From assembly GCA_044464175.1 (NCBI GenBank), contig JBIQLO010000169.1:1-8981 (forward strand): DNA of 8,981 nucleotides, read 5' to 3'. The translations under genes and the position numbers were made by a program. The notes beneath the pieces are model-generated. The model saw nothing but the letters and a program-made list of their open reading frames with translations. It ran no database searches and was not told the origin of the DNA. This DNA is from JBIQLO01 sp044464175 (lineage in GTDB: Bacteria > Planctomycetota > Phycisphaerae > Tepidisphaerales > Tepidisphaeraceae). Positions 6,457 through 8,981 of the stretch are shown in pieces. How positions within the stretch are numbered: position 1 is the first letter of the stretch; each line of letters starts with the position of its first letter.

Positions 6457-6462
6457 TAAAAT
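6457..6462 (+). promoter_or_regulatory. -10-like element of aroK, start-proximal
   Basis: TAAAAT ends 6 bases before the aroK ATG and no Shine-Dalgarno site is present, so the mRNA would be leaderless if this is the -10 box. No good -35 box is seen at 16-19 bases upstream (the sequence there is pyrimidine-rich), so support rests on the -10 alone. Confidence 0.3.
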
Positions 6463-6468
6463 AGCCGT

Positions 6469-6984
6469 ATGACCATTTTTCTCCTGGGCTATCGAGGCAG
6501 TGGCAAGACCACCATTGGGCGGCGGCTGGCCGACCGTTTGTGGATCAAGTTCGTCGACACTGACGATCTGATTGTCCAGGCGGCCGGGAAGCCCATCGCC
6601 GACATATTCGCCCAGGAAGGAGAAGCGCATTTCCGCGATCTGGAAACGCAGGCCGTCCGGCAGGCGGCCCAATTAAAGGACCACGTTGTCGCCCTGGGCG
6701 GCGGCGCGGTGCTCCGCCCGGAAAACCAGGCCGTCATCGTCACGCCTGAATCCAAGCGCATCTATCTTCGCTGCGATCCGCAAGTGCTCCTGGAGCGCAT
6801 CTCGGGTGATCCCGACACCGCCGCCAACCGGCCCCATCTGACAGCCCACGGGGGCGGCCTGGCGGAAATCCAGGCCGTCCTGGCCCAGCGCGAACCGATC
6901 TATCGCCAGGTGATGACCGGCGAGTTGGATGTCACCCACCTGAGCCCCGACAAAGCCTGCGCTTATATTGCGAGGATGCTGTGA
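6469..6984 (+). CDS. aroK: Shikimate kinase
   Basis: This enzyme phosphorylates shikimate at O3 with ATP, the fifth step of the shikimate pathway to chorismate. The 171 residues are the normal length. The Walker A loop is GYRGSGKTT (7-15). The shikimate-binding acidic pair lies in DTDD (30-33), and the second substrate arginine is Arg56 in FRDLE. The GGG turn is at 77-79 (ALGGGAVLRPENQ). The lid arginine is in NRPHL (Arg121) and the C-terminal substrate arginine is Arg141 in LAQREPIYRQV. All catalytic residues are therefore present. aroK or aroL cannot be distinguished by sequence alone; aroK is used as the general name. The last codons overlap the prepilin peptidase start by 4 bases (GTGA), and it opens the cluster aroK-prepilin peptidase-lapA. 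The divergent pheA works in the same pathway. Confidence 0.93.
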   Translation: MTIFLLGYRGSGKTTIGRRLADRLWIKFVDTDDLIVQAAGKPIADIFAQEGEAHFRDLETQAVRQAAQLKDHVVALGGGAVLRPENQAVIVTPESKRIYLRCDPQVLLERISGDPDTAANRPHLTAHGGGLAEIQAVLAQREPIYRQVMTGELDVTHLSPDKACAYIARML

Positions 6985-8294
6985 TCGCTCCCTTCCCGGT
7001 CCAACCCATGGTCGATTCCCTCACGCCGGCGGCTCAGACGGTGATTATTCTCTTTCTGTTCGCCATCGGGGCCTGCGTCGGCAGCTTTCTCAATGTGGTC
7101 GTCTGGCGGCTGCCGCGGAACGAGTCTCTGGTCTCCCCCCCTTCCCATTGTCCCCGATGCCAACACAAGCTTGCGTGGTATGACAATGTGCCGGTCTTCG
7201 GCTGGATCATGCTGCGCGGCCGCTGCCGTTATTGCCGGGAGCCGATCTCGATCCGCTATCCCATCGTTGAGTTCATCACCGGCCTGCTCTTTGTCTTTTA
7301 TTACGTCATGATCTACCTCCTGCACTGGGGCCCCTGCCTGCTCTTGCAGAACCCGGAGGGGGATATCACCGGGATGATGCGCCTTGGCCCCGTGATTGAT
7401 AATTGGCCACTGCTGGCGCTGTACCTTCTGATGATCAGCGCCCTGCTGGCGGCCAGTCTCATTGACGCCGAGCTGTTTATCATTCCGCTGGGAATCCCCT
7501 GGTTGATGGCGCTGGCGGGGGTCGTGATCCATGCTTGGATCGACCGCCCCACGCTGCCCGGCGCATTGAATCTCTCCCCTTCCATTGCCGCCCTTTCCGC
7601 CGGTGCCGGCCTGGGACTGCTCATCAGCTATCTCATCTGGCTGGCGGGGAAAATGCCCCTCAGTTTCCCCCAGGGCGAACCGCTGCTGGAGACAGAGCGA
7701 GACTACTGCGAACAGGAAATCGCCCAGGCCAGGGCGGAGGGACGTCCGGAATCTGAAATCCCCACCTTGCCTCCCCCCTACTCACCCGGCCGGATTCGGC
7801 TGGAAATCAGCAAAGAGCTCCTTTTTCTGGTGCCGCCGGTGTTGCTGGGGTTGGTCGCGGTTCTGGTTTATGCCCACGTCCCCTCTCTGGGCCAGCGCTG
7901 GACCACGCTGATTCAATCCCAGGACTGGCTCAGCGGCCTGCTGGGGGCGCTGTTCGGCGGCCTGATTGGGGCGCTGGTGATCTGGATGACCCGCATCCTT
8001 GGCACCATCGGCTTTGGACGGGTCGCCATGGGCATGGGGGATGTCCACCTAATGTTCGGCATCGGGGCCATTCTGGGGGCCGGGCCGGCCGTCATTGTCT
8101 TCTTTCTGGCTCCCTTCTTTGGCCTGCTGATCGCGGTTTACATGCTCCTGACCGGCACGCGCCGGGAATTGCCGTATGGCCCGTATCTCTCGTTGGCGGC
8201 CGCCTTTGTGCTCCTGTTTTACTGCGAAATCGCCGCCTATCTGACGCCCGGCGCCCAAGGCTTCATGATAATTTTGCACAATTTATTGGGATAA
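6981..8294 (+). CDS. Prepilin peptidase / N-methyltransferase (A24 family), enlarged
   Basis: This inner-membrane aspartic protease cleaves and N-methylates type IV prepilins or type II secretion pseudopilins. The first membrane segment holds ACVGSFLNVVVWRLPR (31-46), the family start. The cytoplasmic methyltransferase loop carries two zinc CxxC pairs, Cys57/Cys60 and Cys82/Cys85, followed by SIRYPIVEFITG. The first catalytic Asp is Asp162 (SLIDAELFIIP) and the second is Asp354 in GMGDVHLMFGIGA, where the usual GxGDxK Lys is His. At 437 residues it is much longer than the usual 250-290: between the two catalytic aspartates an extra stretch (about 185-320) includes a charged, Pro-rich soluble loop (about 229-277) between membrane segments. 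The GTG start at 6981 overlaps the aroK stop, with GAGGA at 6972-6976 four bases upstream, supporting translational coupling. ATG 7008 is an alternative. No pilin or secretion genes lie in the window. Confidence 0.9.
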   Translation: MIAPFPVQPMVDSLTPAAQTVIILFLFAIGACVGSFLNVVVWRLPRNESLVSPPSHCPRCQHKLAWYDNVPVFGWIMLRGRCRYCREPISIRYPIVEFITGLLFVFYYVMIYLLHWGPCLLLQNPEGDITGMMRLGPVIDNWPLLALYLLMISALLAASLIDAELFIIPLGIPWLMALAGVVIHAWIDRPTLPGALNLSPSIAALSAGAGLGLLISYLIWLAGKMPLSFPQGEPLLETERDYCEQEIAQARAEGRPESEIPTLPPPYSPGRIRLEISKELLFLVPPVLLGLVAVLVYAHVPSLGQRWTTLIQSQDWLSGLLGALFGGLIGALVIWMTRILGTIGFGRVAMGMGDVHLMFGIGAILGAGPAVIVFFLAPFFGLLIAVYMLLTGTRRELPYGPYLSLAAAFVLLFYCEIAAYLTPGAQGFMIILHNLLG

Positions 8295-8308
8295 CGTAGC
8301 GTAACCCT

Positions 8309-8662
8309 ATGACCAACGCCTGGCTCAAAATCCGAATCTGGACCAAGATCGTCGTCTTCGTGCTCCTGGCGATCTATGCGATCATCTTCCTCATCGCCAA
8401 CAGTTCCAAGCCGGTCACCGTCTGGATCTGGGGCACCTACACGATCAATCTCCTGCCGTTGATCTTCTTTACCTTTCTCTTCGGCGTCATCGCCACCATT
8501 CTCGTCCGCACCACCTTTCGTACCATCAAGCAGATTCAGGAGTTGCGCGGGCGGGCACGATCCGAACGTCTCCAGCGCGAGGTGAATGAGATGAAGGCCA
8601 AGGCCGGGCGCCTTCAGACCCGCCCGGAGGTGGAGAATGAACCGGATGACCTGAACGCCTGA
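8309..8662 (+). CDS. LapA-domain (DUF1049-like) small membrane protein
   Basis: The 117-residue protein has two membrane segments (about 13-30 and 47-66) joined by a short loop, then a charged helical cytoplasmic tail (72-103) of coiled-coil character and an acidic end (ENEPDDLNA). The loop NSSKPVTVWIWG (31-42) and following NLLPLIFFTFLFGVIATIL match the pattern of the lipopolysaccharide assembly protein A domain, where a short Asn-x-x-x-x-Val-x-Val strand sits between the two helices. In E. coli LapA takes part in the control of lipopolysaccharide synthesis; in other phyla the role is unknown, so I infer only a membrane-associated scaffold. It lies 14 bases after the prepilin peptidase stop with no Shine-Dalgarno site, probably in the same transcript. 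Confidence 0.65.
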   Translation: MTNAWLKIRIWTKIVVFVLLAIYAIIFLIANSSKPVTVWIWGTYTINLLPLIFFTFLFGVIATILVRTTFRTIKQIQELRGRARSERLQREVNEMKAKAGRLQTRPEVENEPDDLNA

Positions 8663-8712
8663 TCCCATCCGTACCACCCCCCGCCGCCGGGCCGCCGCGA
8701 CCGATCGCCGCA

Positions 8713-8745
8713 AGGGGATTGTTGCAAAAAACGCCGCCATCCCCT
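8713..8745. repeat. Inverted repeat in the atpG upstream region
   Basis: AGGGGAT (8713-8719) and ATCCCCT (8739-8745) are perfect 7-base inverted copies separated by 19 bases. The pair surrounds the -35 box and spacer of the predicted atpG promoter. It could be an operator, or a hairpin ending lapA transcription, though its loop is large and only a weak T-rich tail follows. Confidence 0.35.
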
Positions 8746-8750
8746 ATTGT
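8722..8750 (+). promoter_or_regulatory. Sigma-70-type promoter of atpG
   Basis: TTGCAA (8722-8727) and TATTGT (8745-8750) are separated by exactly 17 bases, each matching its consensus at four of six positions. Transcription would start near 8757, leaving about 5 bases before ATG 8762. No Shine-Dalgarno site is present, consistent with a nearly leaderless mRNA. Confidence 0.4.
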
Positions 8751-8761
8751 TTCGCCTCGAT

Positions 8762-8981
8762 ATGGCCAAAGCACGCGCGATTATTAAACGGCGAAAAGCG
8801 GTCCGCAACATCCGCAAGATCACCAAGACGATGCAGATGATTGCCACGGCGAAGTTCCAGAAGGCGCTGAAGCGCGCCGTCGGGACCAAGCCCTACAGCC
8901 TCAAGGCCCGCGAACTGGTGGGGGAACTGGCCGCCAGCGTGGGCAACGTGGAACATCCGCTGCTGCGCCGTCCCGAGGCGG
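8762..8981 (+). CDS. atpG: ATP synthase F1 gamma subunit, 3' truncated by window end
   Basis: The gamma subunit is the central rotor shaft of F1, coupling the c-ring to catalysis at the inner membrane. The visible 73 codons begin MAKARAIIKRRKAVRNIRK and continue ITKTMQMIATAKFQKALKRA, the N-terminal coiled-coil helix of the family (compare the KITKAMEMVAASK pattern of E. coli AtpG), followed by KPYSLKARELVGELAASV and HPLLRRP, the conserved helix-to-domain joint. The reading frame is open to the window edge and runs beyond it; about three quarters of the protein is missing. Upstream is the LapA-like gene rather than atpA, so the gene does not follow the usual atpHAGDC order on its 5' side. It starts in its own promoter region. 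Confidence 0.9.
   Translation, partial: MAKARAIIKRRKAVRNIRKITKTMQMIATAKFQKALKRAVGTKPYSLKARELVGELAASVGNVEHPLLRRPEA

Noticed and set aside
6452..6459. Exact sigma-28 -10 word GCCGATAA upstream of aroK
   Set aside because: Tempting because flgM is in the window, but the matching -35 position (6433-6440) is TCCATTTC, a poor match to TAAAGTTT, and shikimate kinase is not an expected flagellar gene.

Overview
This is GC-rich bacterial chromosomal DNA carrying housekeeping genes, with small gene families on both strands. I read it as most likely Planctomycetota (Phycisphaerae-like). The reasons are the FlgM sequence type, the weak or absent Shine-Dalgarno sites, the low-complexity intergenic spacer, and the mix of a lone flgM with prepilin peptidase, GT87 and SthA genes. 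This placement comes from memory of family styles, not from a search.

Layout. Bases 2-145 are the basic C-terminal tail of an upstream gene. Bases 142-474 are a low-complexity, tandem-repeat-like spacer that happens to be open in the sthA frame. sthA (soluble transhydrogenase flavoprotein) follows at 475-1890 on the plus strand. The next four genes are on the minus strand: a GT87-like membrane glycosyltransferase (1903-3288, convergent with sthA), flgM (anti-sigma-28 factor, 3390-3668), a degenerate FAD-dependent oxidoreductase-like protein (4027-5166) and pheA (chorismate mutase/prephenate dehydratase, 5262-6344). A 358-base AT-rich stretch lies upstream of flgM. pheA is divergent from a plus-strand cluster of aroK (shikimate kinase, 6469-6984), a prepilin peptidase with a large insertion (6981-8294) and a LapA-domain membrane protein (8309-8662). 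The window ends inside atpG (ATP synthase gamma subunit, from 8762).

How the genes relate. aroK and pheA belong to the same route (shikimate to chorismate to phenylalanine) and share a 124-base divergent promoter region. The cluster aroK-prepilin peptidase-lapA is tightly packed, with a 4-base GTGA overlap and then a 14-base gap. flgM and the prepilin peptidase imply flagella and type IV pili or a type II secretion system. Candidate promoters for pheA and atpG have 17-base spacers, and the -10 elements of pheA, aroK and atpG lie 6-11 bases from the start codons, which suggests leaderless or nearly leaderless mRNAs.

I did not find a new defence, mobile or CRISPR-like system. The most interesting signals are the 333-base in-frame repeat spacer at the 5' end of sthA, flanked by near-identical 15-base copies of the start-codon context; the closely start-proximal promoters; and the degenerate flavoprotein.
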